Program-made: the position numbers and the translations under genes
Notes under the pieces: model-generated
Told to the model about the DNA's origin: nothing
What the model saw: the letters and a program-made list of their open reading frames with translations, nothing else
Database searches by the model: none
Assembly (NCBI RefSeq): GCF_021462225.1
Contig: NC_061812.1
Span: 51,391,848-51,455,847, forward strand
Direction of reading: 5' to 3'
Source: Girardinichthys multiradiatus
Taxonomy: Eukaryota > Chordata > Actinopteri > Cyprinodontiformes > Goodeidae
DNA length: 64,000 nucleotides
Part shown: positions 1 through 11,698 of the stretch, piece by piece
Numbering within the stretch: position 1 is the stretch's first letter
How the letters are laid out: each line of letters starts with the position of its first letter

Positions 1-129
1 CCTCCTTTCAATGTTTTATGTATGTTTGGCCTAAGTTCTAGATAAGGTCAAACATGCACAGATCTAGCCTAATATCTAGCTAAATAGTGAACAGATTTGT
101 ATATAGGGCAAGGAGCATTTAATCAAAGG

Positions 130-812
130 AGCAGACAAGAGTACAATGGTAACTCTGGAGGAGCAGCAGACATCCACAGCTCAGCTGAGAGAATATGTTG
201 ACAGAACAACTTTATTAAGTTTGTGTTGCTCTCTTGGCCAGATCATTCCAGTAAACAAAATTCCAGTTGCATTGGGACTTCACCTGGTTAAATAAATGTT
301 AAATAATAAAATATAATAAATATATGTTCATTTTAATCTTCCCTTCATGGAGGAGTGGCAAGACAAAAGCCAATGCTGAAAGAAAGCCCTGTTTGCAGTC
401 CCATGTTTGGGGACACAGCAGACATTTGGAACCAGGTGTTCTGGTCAGATAAGAGCTCAGTTAAACTTTTTGCCGTACAAGCCAAGCAGCATGCTGTTGG
501 GAAGCTTTGTTTAAAACGGACGGGGGAGCTGGTCAGGGTTGATGTGGAGATGGATGGACAAGATGTTCCCAAAAACTTGCAGCTTGAATTAGAGCAACAG
601 GTGGTTCTACAAAGTATTGACTCAGGTGCTGAATGGTAATGCATGCCACTTAGCATATAGTTTTCAAATTTTGGCTGTTTCCCTTCTATTTCACTATTTT
701 GATCTGATTTATGTATGGTCTATCACATCAAATCCCATAAAAATACATTAAAATCTGTGTGGACCAGAACAAGGTTTAAGTGGTATACATACTTTTGCAG
801 GCCATTGTAAGT
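130..812 (+). mobile_element. Degenerate Tc1-like transposon relic
   Basis: Runs of the common fish Tc1 transposase sequence are recognisable (ggtaactctggaggagc, ggttctacaaagtattgact) in the right order on the + strand, with frameshifts and internal gaps. The right end (tctatcacat, tacttttgcaggcc) is the inverted-repeat end of that family. It lies in the KLF intron just before the last exon. Positions 1-129 hold nothing I recognise. Confidence 0.7.
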
Positions 813-854
813 GGAGATAATATACTCTTCCAATACATTTAAAAGTAAATCTGA

Positions 855-1070
<216 letters not shown>

Positions 1071-2276
1071 CGTCTTTAGTTGGTGTAAACCAGGGCTGGG
1101 CTCAGGTTTCCCTCAGGACCTTTTTGGTGCTTTTACAAGCAGAACTTTCCGAAGAATCCGGAGAGCTGGCTGTTGTTTCAACCCGTTGGTTTCTTTCCTT
1201 TCTTTTCCTCCCTGCTGTTCTCCTGTTGAGTATTGCATCTGAGGAGCTCGTCTTATACAGAGCAATCAGCCACCTCAGGAAAAACAACGCCGAAAGAAGA
1301 CTTCCTGGCATTTACTCGAACATTACAGGAGACAGTCTTACAGAGGCCCTGATCCAGACGCTGCTTACACTGCTGCTCCTGGTACCTGGAACTGCCAGCA
1401 GCTATAGGGACAGTAACCAATACTGGCAACATCTGTAATTGTATAATTTCTCTTCTCTACATCTGCCAGTTGTCCCTCTTCATTGAAGCCACATTTCAGG
1501 GTTCACATGCACAAGAAGCATCTAAATGTTTTTCTCTTCTGTGTCCCAGTTTGTCAAGTATTCCAGTCACAAGGTTTGGATGGTTATGCATGTTTTGACA
1601 GCATAGCAGGACTCTGTCCGGGTGAAACTATGACTAGCAAAGATGTAGTGCAGAGCTGCTCTTCCATTTAAGCGACAATCTAATCGTACCAAGCTTGGGG
1701 CTTTGCTCAAAATTTGCTAAATCTGTGCAGAAATCCCCAAGTTAATATTTTATGCATCCAATGCTGGCCTTTCAAAGCATTCACCCAATCATGAGCCACC
1801 TTATCTGGACCTGGATGCCTAATTTCTTTATCGCTGCCTTTTGTCATGATCACATACCTCTCTTTGCCCCGTTGTTATGTTGTTGTCTTGTGACTGCTCT
1901 TATTTAACTGTGATTCCTAACAGGGAGGTTGCCAAACCAGAAATCCCTGTTCTGGCCCTGCAGGAGAGTGGAGACGACACTCTCAATGCATGGCCGTTTA
2001 TAAGCTCCTTGTTACCGGCAGATCAATGTGCAGCCGACTTCTGTGGCCCGGAAAACCATTGGGCTCAATGGTGCAATGGTGACATGAAACACTGCTCTTA
2101 CTTTATTACAGCAGCACTTATTGTAACCATTATTGTGCTGGTTTTCATCAGCAACAAAAGCTAGTAGATTAAATAGCTGAAAAAGCAGCTAACATCTGTC
2201 CAATCACATGGATTAGCACTAGGCATGGACCAGTTACAGGTATCTGGTTATACCATCTGTCTAGCCACCTCTTGTA
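1071..2276 (+). other. KLF 3'UTR and downstream flank
   Basis: No repeat is recognised here. The start is presumably the KLF 3'UTR. An ATTAAA at 2167-2172 is a possible poly(A) signal, although no clear GT-rich element follows. Open frames here (for example 1067-1438) begin next to the KLF stop and look fortuitous. A separate hydrophobic reading frame is listed at 1924-2164. Confidence 0.4.
1924..2164 (+). other. Possible orphan terminal exon with a C-terminal membrane segment
   Basis: A plausible splice acceptor (pyrimidine-rich stretch ending cctaacag at 1923) is followed by an open frame of about 79 residues and TAG. The frame is acidic and contains several cysteines (for example DQCAADFCGPENHWAQWC). 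It ends in a hydrophobic stretch (FITAALIVTIIVLVFI) and the tail SNKS. This would suit a tail- or type-I-anchored protein, but no upstream exon is visible and I recognise no family. It may equally be chance in a 3'UTR. Confidence 0.18.
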
Positions 2277-3886
2277 CAGGTCCTTCTCAAAATATTAGCA
2301 TATTGTGATAAAGTTCATTATTTTCCATAATGTCATGATGAAAATTTAACATTCATATATTTTAGATTCATTGCACACTAACTGAAATATTTCAGGTCTT
2401 TTATTGTCTTAATACGGATGATTTTGGCATACAGCTCATGAAAACCCAAAATTCCTATCTCACAAAATTAGCATATTTCATCCGACCAATAAAAGAAAAG
2501 TGTTTTTAATACAAAAAACGTCAACCTTCAAATAATCATGTACAGTTATGCACTCAATACTTGGTCGGGAATCCTTTTGCAGAAATGACTGCTTCAATGC
2601 GGCGTGGCATGGAGGTAATCAGCCTGTGGCACTGCTGAGGTCTTATGGAGGCCCAGGATGCTTCGATAGCGGCCTTTAGCTCATCCAGAGTGTTGGGTCT
2701 TGAGTCTCTCAATGTTCTCTTCACAATATCCCACAGATTCTCTATGGGGTTCAGGTCAGGAGAGTTGGCAGGCCAATTGAGCACAGTGATACCATGGTCA
2801 GTAAACCATTTACCAGTGGTTTTGGCACTGTGAGCAGGTGCCAGGTCGTGCTGAAAAATGAAATCTTCATCTCCATAAAGCTTTTCAGCAGATGGAAGCA
2901 TGAAGTGCTCCAAAATCTTCTGATAGCTAGCTGCATTGACCCTGCCCTTGATAAAACACAGTGGACCAACACCAGCAGCTGACACGGCAACCCAGACCAT
3001 CACTGACTGTGGGTACTTGACACTGGACTTCTGGCATTTTGGCATTACCTTCTCCCCAGTCTTCCTCCAGATTCTGGCACCTTGATTTCCGAATGACATG
3101 CAGAATTTGCTTTTAATCGAAAAAAGTACTTTGGACCACTGAGCAACAGTCCAGTGCTGCTTCTCTGTAGCCCAGGTCAGGCGCTTCTGCCGCTGTTTCT
3201 GGTTCAAAAGTGGCTTGACCTGGGGAATGCGGCACCTGTAGCCCATTTCCTGCACACGCCTGTGCACGGTGGCTCTGGATGTTTCTACTCCAGACTCAGT
3301 CCACTGCTTCCGCAGGTCCCCCAAGGTCTGGAATCGGCCCTTCTCCACAATCTTCCTCAGGGTCCGGTCACCTCTTCTCGTTGTGCAGCGTTTTCTGCCA
3401 CACTTTTTCCTTCCCACAGACTTCCCACTGAGGTGCCTTGATACAGCACTCTAGGAACAGCCTATTCGTTCAGAAATTTCTTTCTGTGTCTTACCCTCTT
3501 GCTTGAGGGTGTCAATAGTGGCCTTCTGGACAGCAGTCAGGTCGGCAGTCTTACCCATGATTGGGGTTTTGAGTGATGAACCAGGCTGGGAGCTTTAAAG
3601 GCCTCAGGAATCTTTTGCAGGTGTTTAGAGTTAACTCGTTGATTCAGATGATTAGGTTCATAGCTCGTTTAGAGACCCTTTTAATGATATGCTAATTTTG
3701 TGAGATAGGAATTTTGGGTTTTCATGAGCTGTATGCCAAAATCATCCTTATTAAGACAATAAAAGACCTGAAATATTTCAGTTAGTGTGCAATGAATCTA
3801 AAATGTATGAATGTTACATTTTTATCATTACATTATGGAAAATAATGAACTTTTTCACAATATGCTAATATTTTGAGAAGGACCTG
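2277..3886 (-). mobile_element. Tc1-like DNA transposon, copy A (full length, defective)
   Basis: A 1,610-bp element flanked by TA dinucleotides (2275-2276 and 3887-3888), the Tc1/mariner target duplication. The termini begin caggtccttctcaaaatatt. Inverted repeats of about 200 bp run at 2277-2476 and 3688-3886, and both carry an inner copy of the cttaattttgtgag-type motif. The transposase is on the minus strand. Copies B and C in this window are close relatives, so the family was active recently. Confidence 0.95.
2554..3558 (-). pseudogene. Tc1 transposase, copy A, inactivated
   Basis: From the family ATG (3558-3556) to the stop is 1,005 bp, or 334 codons plus stop, with no length-changing lesion. 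Two point lesions kill it. Codon 36, CAG in copy C, is TAG here (3453-3451), inside the first helix-turn-helix. The first catalytic aspartate is also lost: the LFSDESKF motif reads LFSIKSKF. The second aspartate (QHDLAPAH) and the glutamate (NPIENLW) remain. The long downstream frame from 3417 would lack both the first DNA-binding domain and a working active site. Confidence 0.93.
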
Positions 3887-3929
3887 TATGTGGGGGTAAC
3901 GGGTCCAATATGGCAACCCTGCCATGCGC

Positions 3930-4075
3930 CTTCCCAGCGATACAGTCCCTCCATGGTGTCCTAGGTCTGCCTCAAGGTCTCAGTGGGACATGCCTGGAAA
4001 ACCTCCGACTGACTCGTTTCAGTGCAGAGGAGCAGAAACTCTACTCAGAGTCCCTTCAGGATGACAGGTTTAACA
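3930..4075 (+). mobile_element. Short LINE-derived fragment
   Basis: The stretch gtcctaggtctgcc, then gtgggacatgcctgg, then gcagaggagcagaaactcta matches a widely dispersed teleost LINE-like fragment, here about 150 bp long and lacking both ends. Classification is from memory of the repeat rather than a search. Confidence 0.4.
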
Positions 4076-4100
4076 TCAGCTCAACTTTTTCATCCCACCA

Positions 4101-5579
4101 TTCCTATAGTTTATAGTCCTTTTAAATAAAAATAGCCAAAGTGCTGGAGTGACTGGTGTTTTTCTCTGCCTCTATAGAGCACAGAGTAATTCAGTGCTGC
4201 CCTGCCCCCACCTGTTGCTCCACAATGCCAGTCAGCTGGCATAAAGAAGGCTGTTTTTTTTTTTTTTATTTCTCATACAAATAGAAAAGACAAATCTGGC
4301 TGTCTTGGAAGCATTTCCAGTTGGGGAAAAAGGAAACAGTGATGGTATGGAAGCTGATGGAGCATTGTTCATTGCTCTTGTCAAGGAAACACTTATTCTC
4401 TGCAGCTGGCAAGGTGCTTTAAATAAATTAAAGTGATTTGATAGATTGTTTTCAGATATATGTGTTACTACCATGAAACATTTGCATTTTTATTTAGTTT
4501 TACCATGACAGTCTTGTACTGGCCCATGCCTGCTAGCAACCTTAGTGTAATGTATACCATGAGACAAAGGACAAAGATAACACATGTACAGCTTGTTGCC
4601 TTGATCTTATACATGGTTTTTTAATTGACAGATGATTTTGAATCAGTGCATTAAGCTATTTAGTTGTGTTCCTTGAGAAATATCTGGTCCATGATGTGAG
4701 CTTGATTGTAGTGTGATCGATGTGTAAAATGTTGGACACTTCATAATCTAGGATTATGAGTCCTATTCTGCCCATTCACAGACCAATAAGCTAAGTCTGC
4801 AGGTTTTAAGTGCACTTGTGTTTGTAGAAACAAACTGTCATCAGCACTAACGTGAAATGTATCGGAAGAATTAAATGTAAAACCCAAAAAAGAGCAACGT
4901 GCTCTATGGAAGGTTAAACATTTGTTTTCCGATCTCAACACTTTGGTGCTTACCGACCTACCAGTGCTTCACAATAACACACAATAAAAGACTGCACACA
5001 TCTTCACATACCTGGCTCATCTGTGCAGAACCAGCACACATTTACTACTGCAAACTAGCTGTCCTAACATAAGCTCAGTAGACATTGGATGAGCTCAAAC
5101 GTAGAGCACTTGTTCATGTAGCAGCCATACTCGTATCCAAGTCCATTTAGAATACTCTAGGTTTCATAGAGCGAACACAAGCTCGCTCTGTAATTCAGAC
5201 AGACGGGGCAGACGTGTTTATCTGTCTGAACTGGAGCTGTTTTTGTGTCTGAGCCTCCCCAGGCTGCTTCTACTGACCTACATCCAGACCTGTGCCCTAA
5301 TCATCATTATCAAATTCTCTTTTTATCCCACTCACGCCTGTGTATCTGCAGATAACCTGTGTGTATGTGTTTGTCAGTTTTATACATTTATAGGTGTATA
5401 CACACTCACATATATACACACAGATACACATGTTTTTCTGTATTTTCTTTTTAAAATATTAAATATGCTATTTTCCTATTTGTAAAAAATAAAAGTTACA
5501 TCTAAAAATGACCAATGTTGTATCATGTAATCTGATGTTCCTCAAGTGTGTGTGTAGGGGGTGTCTTACAGATTTCTTC
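4101..5579. other. Intergenic, no gene recognised
   Basis: Unique-looking AT-rich DNA. A poly(T) run lies at about 4254-4267, and impure CA/TG tracts lie at about 5350-5430. No open frame with recognisable motifs. Confidence 0.5.
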
Positions 5580-6099
5580 TCGTTTTTTGTCACACCTAAA
5601 TGTTTCGAATTATCTCAAAATTTTCAAATTTTATTACTGGATAAAGGTAACCTAACTAATTGGAAGGTCTTTGACAGCTGAACAATCTCAAAAACCAACA
5701 CATCATCTAAAAAAAGGTTATTGACGTGTTTCAGTCAGGAAAGCCTCTTCCAAAACTTTGGGACCCCAGTGAACCAAAGTGCGAAGCATAACTGGAGAGA
5801 ACATGCAGCAGTGTTGAAACATCCCTAGGGAGGCCAGGAGGTCACAAAACAATGCAGAGAAACATCTAAAGCAATGCAGACCTCACTTTCCTCAGTGATG
5901 GTCAGTGTTCAAGGTTCAACAAGAACAAAGACACTGGGCAAAATGGTCTCCATGAGAGAGTCCAGGGTCAATACTACTGGTGACCAAAAAGAACATAAAG
6001 GCCCATCACCAAAAAATATCTTGATCCCCAACACTTTTGGGAAAATGTTCTGTGGACTGATAAGGCAAAAGTGGACCTTTCTGGAAGGTGTGCACCATA

Positions 6100-7400
6100 C
6101 AGGTCCTTCTCAAAATATTAGCATATTATGATATAGTTCATTATTTTCCATAATGTCATGATGAAAATTTAACATTCATATATTTTAGATTCATTGCACA
6201 CTAACTGAAATATTTCAGGTCTTTTATAGGCTGTTCCCAGAGTGCTGTATCAAGGCACCTCAGTGGGAAGTCTGGGAAGGAAAAAGTGTGGCAGAAAACG
6301 CTGCACAACGAGAAGAGGTGACCGGACCCTGAGGAAGATTGTGGAGAAGGGCCGATTCCAGACCTTGGGGGACCTGCGGAAGCAGTGGACTGAGTCTGGA
6401 GTAGAAACATCCAGAGCCACCGTGCACAGGCGTGTGCAGGAAATGGGCTACAGGTGCCACATTCCAATTTTGAACCAGAAACAGCGGCAGAAGCGCCTGA
6501 CCTGGGCTACAGAGAAGCAGCACTGGACTGTTGCTCAGTGGTCCAAAGTACTTTTTTCAGATGAAAGCAAATTCTGCATGTCATTCGGAAATCAAGGTGC
6601 CAGAGTCTGGAGGAAGACTGGGGAGAAGGAAATGCCAAAATGCCAGAAGTCCAGTGTCAAGTACCCACAGTCAGTGATGGTCTGGGGTGCCGTGTCAGCT
6701 GCTGGTGTTGGTCCACTGTGTTTTATCAAGGGCAGGGTCAATGCAGCTAGCTATCAGGAGATTTTGGAGCACTTCATGCTTCCATCTGCTGAAAAGCTTT
6801 ATGGAGATGAAGATTTCATTTTTCAGCACGACCTGGCACCTGCTCACAGTGCCAAAACCACTGGTAAATGGTTTACTGACCATGGTATCACTGTGCTCAA
6901 TTGGCCTGCCAACTCTCCTGACCTGAACCCCATAGAGAATCTGTGGGATATTGTGAAGAGAACGTTGAGAGACTCAAGAGCCAACACTCTGGATGAGCTA
7001 AAGGCCGCTATCGAAGCATCCTGGGCCTCCATAAGACCTCAGCAGTGCCACAGGCTGATTGCCTCCATGCCACGCCGCATTGAAGCAGTCATTTCTGCAA
7101 AAGGATTCCCGTCCAAGTATTGAGTGCATAACTGTACATGATTATTTGAAGGTTGACGTTTTTTGTATTAAAAATACTTTTCTTTTATTGGTCGGATGAA
7201 ATATGCTAATTTTGTGAGATAGGAATTTTGGGTTTTCATGAGCTGTATGCCACAATCATCCGTATTAAGACAATAAAAGACCTGAAATATTTCAGTTAGT
7301 GTGCAATGAATCTAAAATATATGAATGTTAAATTTTCATCATGACATTATGGAAAATAATGAACATTATCACAATATGCTAATATTTTGAGAAGGACCTG
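6100..7400 (+). mobile_element. Tc1-like DNA transposon, copy B (internally deleted)
   Basis: Same family as copies A and C, in opposite orientation. It is 1,301 bp with TA at 6098-6099 and 7401-7402. The left inverted repeat is cut at about position 6230 and jumps straight into transposase codon 35-36 (aggctgttcccagagtgc). The deletion removes about 300 bp: the inner part of the left repeat, the start codon and the first helix-turn-helix. The right repeat (about 7202-7400) is complete. Confidence 0.95.
6242..7123 (+). pseudogene. Tc1 transposase, copy B, 5' deleted
   Basis: The frame is open from the deletion junction to the stop but lacks the N-terminal ~35 residues (start codon and most of the first DNA-binding helices). 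It also lacks five residues in the linker after RCHIP, relative to copy A. The DD34E triad is complete (LFSDESKF, QHDLAPAH, NPIENLW), so the catalytic domain is the best preserved of the three copies. Without start or N-terminal DNA binding it should not support transposition. Confidence 0.9.
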
Positions 7401-7830
7401 TATTACATCTGGCCTAAACAACGTTCCATAATTGAGGGAATCCTGCATTTTTCTCTCTGCCGGAAAATCCCGTAGGAGAAAGTTTTACCATTAGTAAAGA
7501 ACATTTAGCCAAAGTACACTTTGGTTATTCAGCAGGACAATGATGCAAAGCACAGTAGCAAGACCACCTCTGTATTACAAAAAACACAAAAAGTGGCCGA
7601 GTCGAAGCCTGAACTTAAATCAAATTCAGTTATAGTAGTGTGACCTTTAACCCGCCGCTCATACTCAAAAACCCTCCAACACTGCTCAATTAAAATGTTT
7701 CTGCTAAAGAAACTTAGACAAAATTCCTGTTAAAGACTCATTCAAAGTAACCACAAACTGCAGATGTTAGTTGTTGCACAACTAGTTATCCTCTGGCAAG
7801 TACCACACCACACAATATGAGTTTAAAGGT

Positions 7831-8427
7831 TTATTGAAGAAAGAGGTGGACTCTTAGAAACTCTTAAGATGAAGACTTAGGGAATACATGTCTTCATCTT
7901 AGATACTTGTATTACCCATTACACATCTCCTTGGCCAATCAAACACAGTGACTGAAGACAATTCCTTAGATATTTATTTCATAGATTGTTATTTCAATAA
8001 TAACCTCCATGGATGGATGGATGGATGGGATGTAGCTATGGGCCATCTGGAGAGACTTGCTGATGAAGGATTGGGAGGAGGAGACTCAGCGAGGAGGTGC
8101 ACTTCTCAGGAAATATTTTCCCAAGCCTAGTTAGGAACCCCAGATGGAACCTGGTACAAAGAGGAACGAGAATATAAAGTAGGGAGGAGGGTGATGGGAT
8201 GAAGAGGAGGAAGAGGGTTTGTGTCCAGTTGAGGGAAGAACTTGATGTACACTGAATAATGGTTAAAGTATAAGTGGTTGAGATGTGGACTGCTCGCAAA
8301 CTTATTAACTTCATTGCGGTTTAAAGGGTCATTTACTTTCTCAGATAGACCTGGGTTTGGTATGGATAGCTTTTCTTGCCTTAATGAATGAAATAATTTG
8401 ATAATTGTTTTTTGCATTTGCATAGGA
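7831..8427. other. Intergenic, no gene recognised
   Basis: No recognised gene or transposon. A short (GGAT)n run lies at about 8010-8030 and a purine-rich tract at about 8160-8220. Confidence 0.45.
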
Positions 8428-8438
8428 GACCTTTATCC

Positions 8439-8787
8439 TACGGGCTGCTCGGTGGTGCAGTTGGTAGCACTGTTGCCTTGCAACAAGAAGGTCCTAGGTT
8501 TGATTCCTGGCTGGGGTCTTTCTGCATGGAGTTTACATGTTCTCCCTGTGCATGTGTGGGTTCTCACCAGGTACTCCAGCTTCCTCCCACAGTCCAAAGA
8601 CATGCATGTTAGGTTTATTGGTCACTCTAAATTGCCCTTAGGTGTGTGCAAGGTTGTTTATGTGTTGCCCTGCGATGGGCTAGCGACCTGTCCAGGATGG
8701 ACCCTGCCTCTTACCCATTGATTGCTGGAGATAAGCACCAGCTCCCCTGTGACCCACTATGGAATAAGCGGTAGAAAATGACTGACT
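8439..8787 (+). mobile_element. tRNA-derived SINE, full length
   Basis: A 349-bp element with a tRNA-like head carrying an A-box-like segment (tggtgcagttggtagcac) and a B-box-like segment (ggtttgattcc), the typical ingredients of a pol III promoter. The body contains cagtccaaagacatgcatgt and ends in a GACT-repeat tail. An exact 11-bp duplication, gacctttatcc, flanks it at 8428-8438 and 8788-8798, which shows insertion by target-primed reverse transcription. Related copies lie at 14863, 47265 and 62616. Confidence 0.88.
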
Positions 8788-8798
8788 GACCTTTATCC

Positions 8799-9888
8799 AA
8801 AATTAAAATCTGTTTGATGGTCTGAAACATTTAAGTGTGACAAAAACCATAATGAAGACAGTTCCTAAGAGTGGGAATCAGAGTCAGTCATGCTAAGAGT
8901 GGAATGCATTTTTCTGAAGTAGTTTTAAAAGGTTTTTTGGTCTTTAATGATGAACAAACATTAATAAATAGAAGGTTCTTGTACTTTGGGCTGGGAATTC
9001 CCTTAGTTAGGATTGTGCCATTAGCTCTGGAAGTGGGGGGTTACAGATATAACAGCTTAATGTATCGAAGACTTCCCCAATAAAAAAAAGCATTCAGGAC
9101 AGAACACTTTTAATAAAAATAAAGGTTACTCAGAAGATGTAGTCAGTAGGTCTGTAATAATGGTGGAAAGATGAAGCCAAATTTGGATTCTCTGTTAAAG
9201 GACAGCTTTGTGAAAGTTCAGCAGTGTTATGCTTGGTTTTTTATAATATTTTGTAATATTTATGGATTTTTTTTCAGGCTCTGTTTAACTGCCTTATTCA
9301 AGACATAAAAACCCCCAAATCATTAGCCCTTTACTTGACAGTGTGAAGGTTTGTGCTTTTTGTTTTTGTTTTCGCTTAAAAGAACCATGTCTTTTTTTAT
9401 ATTTATTTTTTATTTGTATTATGAAGAACTTCAACATTGAACATGCTAACAGATGCCTCTACATTCTGAGATGGAAATCTTATGTTTCTGCAGGTTTTCT
9501 GAGAGGTGGACAGACTGGCAACTGATTGGATGTTTTCCACCTGCCACAACCACTCCTCTCCAGATTGTTTAGAAATACATTTACCCTGTGTAGATTGATG
9601 ATTTTTAAAAGTTATCTTTTAACATAATTATTGTTTTACATGAAAATCTAATGATTTAGAGCAGAAAATCTTCAAAACCTCAGTTTTAATAGAGCTGCTA
9701 ATCCTTCATGATATGCATTTAATCAATATGTTTGACTAACACCCACTTGATTCTCATTTTTTTAAGTTGTAGAAAACCAGCAAAGGTGTTTTTGCCACAG
9801 TAAGGACCAGGATATTCTTTATTTTGTTCTGATACATAATCTTTGAGCTGAAAGTAGCTGTTAACTTTTTATAATGATTGGTAGCGTG
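8799..9888. other. Intergenic, no gene recognised
   Basis: AT-rich DNA with short open frames only. Nothing recognised. Confidence 0.45.
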
Positions 9889-10230
9889 CCCTGCAAAAGT
9901 ATCTGCTCTAAAAAAGTTGTGCATTATTGTAAAGTGGATGGAAAATAACATGGTTTCAAATATTCCTACAAATAGAAGTCTGAAAAGCGAATGTATATAC
10001 AGCCCTTGTTACTCTGATACACCTAAATAAAATCCAGCACAGCCAGTTGCCTAACTAGTTAAAGTGTTTATATCCCTTGAACTTTTCACATTTTATCACA
10101 TCAAAACCTCAAACTTCAAATAATTGTTTTCGGGATTTTATGTGATAGACTAATACAAAGTGGTGCATAATCATGAGATACGTAGTTTTCATAACATTTT
10201 AAAAATAAAAGTCTGAAAACTAATAGTACT
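9889..10230 (+). mobile_element. Two tandem Tc1-like terminal fragments
   Basis: From 9889 a Tc1 inverted-repeat end (ccctgcaaaagtatctgctc) leads into tactctgatacacctaaat. From about 10065 a second copy of the same terminus restarts (tatcccttgaacttttcaca) and stops abruptly at the LINE fragment at about 10231. Both are non-coding and decayed. Confidence 0.65.
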
Positions 10231-10600
10231 CGTCATCTTCCGCTTCATCTGGAAACCGGGTCGCGGGGGCACCAGACACAGTTGAGATGGCAGACTTCCC
10301 TCTCCCAGAGACTTCCTCCAGCTGAAAGACATAGTCCCCCTAGCGTGTCCTAGTCCATCCCCTGCCTTGAAAACCTCCTAAGACTCCATGACTAGCACAG
10401 AAGTCCAATAATGAAACATCACTAGGGTTCAGATTGGGGAGGCTATTCCTTCCAATCATACCCCTCCAGGTGTCAATGTCTTTTCCCACGTAGGCATTGA
10501 AGTCCCCCAGCAGAATGATGGAGTCCCCGAAAAGGGCACTATCCAGCACCCCCGACGCCAAGAAGGCCAGGTACTATGCACCCCCGCTCACTCCGTAGGC
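10231..10600 (-). mobile_element. LINE endonuclease fragment
   Basis: The minus strand at 10340-10561 encodes SIILLGDFNAYVGKDIDTW and continues to SLLDFCASHGV, the LGDFN block of an apurinic-type LINE endonuclease. The region upstream in LINE sense is present; the reverse transcriptase is absent. It is related in type to the fragment at 3930-4075. Exact clade uncertain. Confidence 0.6.
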
Positions 10601-10690
10601 CGAAACAACAGTCATTCCACTACCAACTTTGCACATCTAGAGACCGAAGGTTTTGCCAAAATCAGCCCTCTTTCCTCTTACAGTCACCTA

Positions 10691-11098
10691 GTTACAAAAG
10701 TGAGTACACCCCTCACATTTTTTCTAAATATTTTATTATATCTTTTCATGGGACAACACTGGAGATTTGACAGTATGATACAATGTGATGCAGTCAGTGT
10801 ACAGCTTGAAAACAGTATCAATTTTCTGTCTTCTCAAAATTGATTGCCAACATGCTGAAATTTGTGAGATACTGTATGTGTGATTTAACCTTGGTGCCAT
10901 TCCAGCTGTTCTGTTAGATCCCTAGGTTTGTTAGAGATCAAACAGCATCATGAAGACTAAAGAACACACATAGGTCAGGGAGAACATTGTGGAGAGTTAG
11001 GTTGTAAAAGAATATCTCAAGCATTGAACATTTCTCAAAGCATTGTTTCATCCAGAAAACCTATGGAAGGAAACTTATCTATTTATTATTCCGTTAAA
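10691..11098 (+). mobile_element. Composite of Tc1-like fragments
   Basis: About 10691-10850 carries a Tc1-type terminus (acaaaagtgagtacacccct). About 10860-11070 matches the start of the common Tc1 transposase gene (aaacagcatcatgaagac, agaatatctcaagc), frameshifted. The second fragment appears to continue after the element at 11099-11698. Confidence 0.6.
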
Positions 11099-11698
11099 CA
11101 AAAAGTCATTTCAATCAAAAAAATATTTGTGATCAAAACTTTTTAAAATGCAATGAAATAAATTATATTTAAAAGTAAAATTTTGTCTACATAACATGTC
11201 AAAAATCCTTTGTTACAAATCTCAAAGGTTTGATTTTGAAGCTACCGTTTTTTGGTTGAAGCTGCCATTTTTTGAATGAACTCAACGAATTTTGAGTGCT
11301 GCGAACATGAACATCCTGCGGAAGGAACTATGTAAGACGTTTCCCTATTGGTTGGTGCTGACTGAAGCAACAGCCTCTGATTGCACTGCAGGTCAAGGCT
11401 TCAGTGAGTGGACATGCACAAAAGAGCAGGGTACAAAGACAGTGAGTGGTATGGATGTTCATGTTCTCAACACTCAAAATCCAAGTTCAATCAAAAAAGG
11501 GAACTTCAACCCAAAAATGGGAGGTTCAAAACCAAACCAAGATTCGTAACCAACGATTTCTGACATGTTTTGTAGACAAAACCTTACTTTGAAGTAATTT
11601 TTTACTGTGAAGTAAACTTTTTTTGAAGTAATTTATTTCATTGCATTTTTAAAAGTTTTGTTCACAAACAGCTTTTTTTTTATTGAAATTACTTTTTG
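11099..11698. mobile_element. Non-autonomous element with long inverted repeats (MITE-like)
   Basis: A 600-bp element with imperfect inverted repeats of roughly 100 bp or more. The left arm begins caaaaagtcatttcaatcaa, and the right arm, read in reverse, matches it (end ...aaattactttttg). Both arms share aaaatgcaatgaaataaatt. The core (about 11290-11540) has no meaningful coding capacity. It sits inside a Tc1 relic. I do not recognise the family and see no clean target duplication. Confidence 0.7.

Larger units (their letters stand above)
5580..7830 (+). mobile_element. Older Tc1-like relic interrupted by copy B
   Basis: The segments 5580-6099 and 7401-7830 read through as one decayed Tc1-like element of a second family. 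The left part carries gttttttgtcacacctaaat and a tract ending in aaggtgtgcacca. The right part resumes at ttacatctggcctaaac and goes on to caggacaatgatgcaaagca. The join at the TA where copy B sits restores a continuous transposase-coding sequence. Many frameshifts; long dead. Confidence 0.75.
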
